Assembly: GCF_020595055.1 (NCBI RefSeq)
Contig: NZ_JAJDOO010000036.1
Span: forward strand, 1-45,013
Direction of reading: 5' to 3'
Length of the DNA: 45,013 nucleotides
Origin: Desulfosporosinus shakirovi
GTDB lineage: Bacteria; Bacillota; Desulfitobacteriia; Desulfitobacteriales; Desulfitobacteriaceae
Below the pieces are notes generated by a model, which saw nothing but the letters and a program-made list of their open reading frames with translations, had not been told where the DNA came from and did not search any database. The translations under genes were made by a program, and so were the position numbers. Positions within the stretch are counted from its first letter, which is position 1. Every line of letters begins with the position of its first letter. Shown here piece after piece: positions 44,334-45,013 of this stretch.

Positions 44334-44870
44334 TCAATTCATGATTTTTCTAATTTCCTCTTCACTCAGTCCTGTAGCCTTTATAATCATATCGATTCCC
44401 ATACCTAGCCTCAGCAAATTTTCTGCCACTTCCAGCTTACCCTTCTCCATGCCCTTTTCTATGCCTTTCTCTATACCCTTTTCCATGCCTTTTTCCATGC
44501 CTTCTGTGATTAGCTTTTCCGCAATAGTCATAACGACTTCACTCCTTTCCAAAGAAATCTCTTTAGCTAGCTCGTAGACCGTCCGAAATTCCAAATCATT
44601 CCTGGCATTCATGATGTAACGGATAAAAGTCTCAAAGTATTCCGCCCATTGCCTTGGTTTTCCAGCTGATTAAAAGCCATGATAGATACAATTGGAGGGC
44701 TATCTTGGGAGAGGGGTAGCTTTTATGCTCAAAAAGAAGGTAAAGATAGCCGTCTTTATGATTGATTTTAGTTTGGAATAGCAGATCGGAAAAGGGTTTA
44801 ATGAATTGTTGCCAATTTGTATTGTAGATAGGTGGTGATTCGGCCAAATTGCCATTGACAATTTCTTTCC
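44334..44870 (-). pseudogene. Rpn-family (PD-(D/E)XK) nuclease/transposase-like gene, internally deleted
   Basis: The upstream frame encodes YLYLLFEHKSYPSPKIALQL, a family signature, and the downstream frame encodes YFETFIRYIMNARNDLEFRTVYEL, then a helical tail with repeated MEKG/IEKG units and a LLRLGMGIDMIIKATGLSEEEIRKI end. The two are in different frames near 44650 and the middle (about 100 residues or more) and the N-terminus are missing. The family promotes recombination and is often multi-copy. It abuts the CRISPR array. Confidence 0.75.
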
Positions 44871-44885
44871 TTATGTTTCTAAATT

Positions 44886-45013
44886 ATTTCAATCCACGCT
44901 TCCCTGTGGGAAGCGACAGGTAGTTATGAAATATTTGAGATGACACATAATATTTCAATCCACGCTTCCCTGTGGGAAGCGACATGCCAAATAATGATTA
45001 AATAAATAATAAA
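44886..45013 (-). CRISPR. Distal end of a type I-C-like CRISPR array
   Basis: Two identical 32-bp repeats (44886-44917 and 44952-44983) begin ATTTCAATCCACGC and end GGGAAGCGAC, with an internal CTTCCC/GGGAAG stem. They flank a 34-bp spacer, and a second spacer starts at 44984 and runs out of the window. The reverse complement ends GTGGATTGAAAT, as in type I-C repeats, so the array is probably transcribed on the minus strand from a leader outside the window. The end seen here would then hold the oldest spacers. No cas gene is visible. Confidence 0.9.

Overview
The window looks like accessory-rich chromosome of a spore-forming Firmicute close to Desulfitobacterium or Desulfosporosinus. I infer this from family content: YjcZ-type sporulation miniproteins, a DUF1659 protein, DUF6147-type and SH3-repeat exported proteins, a clostridial small sigma factor with a holin, an OPT transporter, and a type I-C-like CRISPR repeat. 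No rRNA, tRNA or intact insertion sequence was seen. Most genes lie on the minus strand, and an unusual share are broken.

Layout. 0-3.6 kb: a DUF1659 protein, a Phd-Uma2 fusion with a phased operator array, a split ThrE-type exporter, and a free-standing Uma2 protein. 3.6-6.7 kb: a TetR-HlyD-ABC permease efflux operon with its operator. 6.8-14.1 kb: two paralogous pairs of YjcZ miniprotein genes flank an RND pump (adaptor plus AcrB-like subunit) and a histidine kinase/response regulator pair. Both operons carry the same 18-bp candidate operator. 14.1-15.0 kb: an EamA permease. 15.2-34.8 kb: an exported-protein and regulation island. It holds an ABC transporter with an accessory lipoprotein, two TcdR-like sigma factors (one next to a holin), SH3-repeat peptidoglycan hydrolases, an ECF sigma/anti-sigma pair, and many small exported or lipoproteins. 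35.5-38.4 kb: gene fragments, a VOC protein and an OPT transporter. 38.4-44.9 kb: a graveyard with rifampin-phosphotransferase-like, HipA-like, RumA-like and Rpn-family remnants around an intact radical SAM gene and an XRE regulator. The window ends in the distal part of a CRISPR array.

Best candidate system. Two TcdR/UviA-like sigma genes and an SH3-repeat M14 peptidase gene each have a promoter of the form TTTA(C/T)A-N16-CTCTTT. One sigma gene is followed after 1 nt by a TcdE-like holin. The SH3-repeat hydrolases (M14 and CHAP) have no signal peptide. Together this suggests a toxin-locus-like sigma/holin module whose cargo is cell-wall hydrolases. A second regulatory layer uses a motif GTTGCAAAA-N12-TGTCT, found five times beside small exported-protein genes or their remains and next to the ECF sigma/anti-sigma locus. 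It is probably the ECF promoter. A GEMM-like c-di-GMP aptamer with a terminator lies upstream of the first sigma gene.
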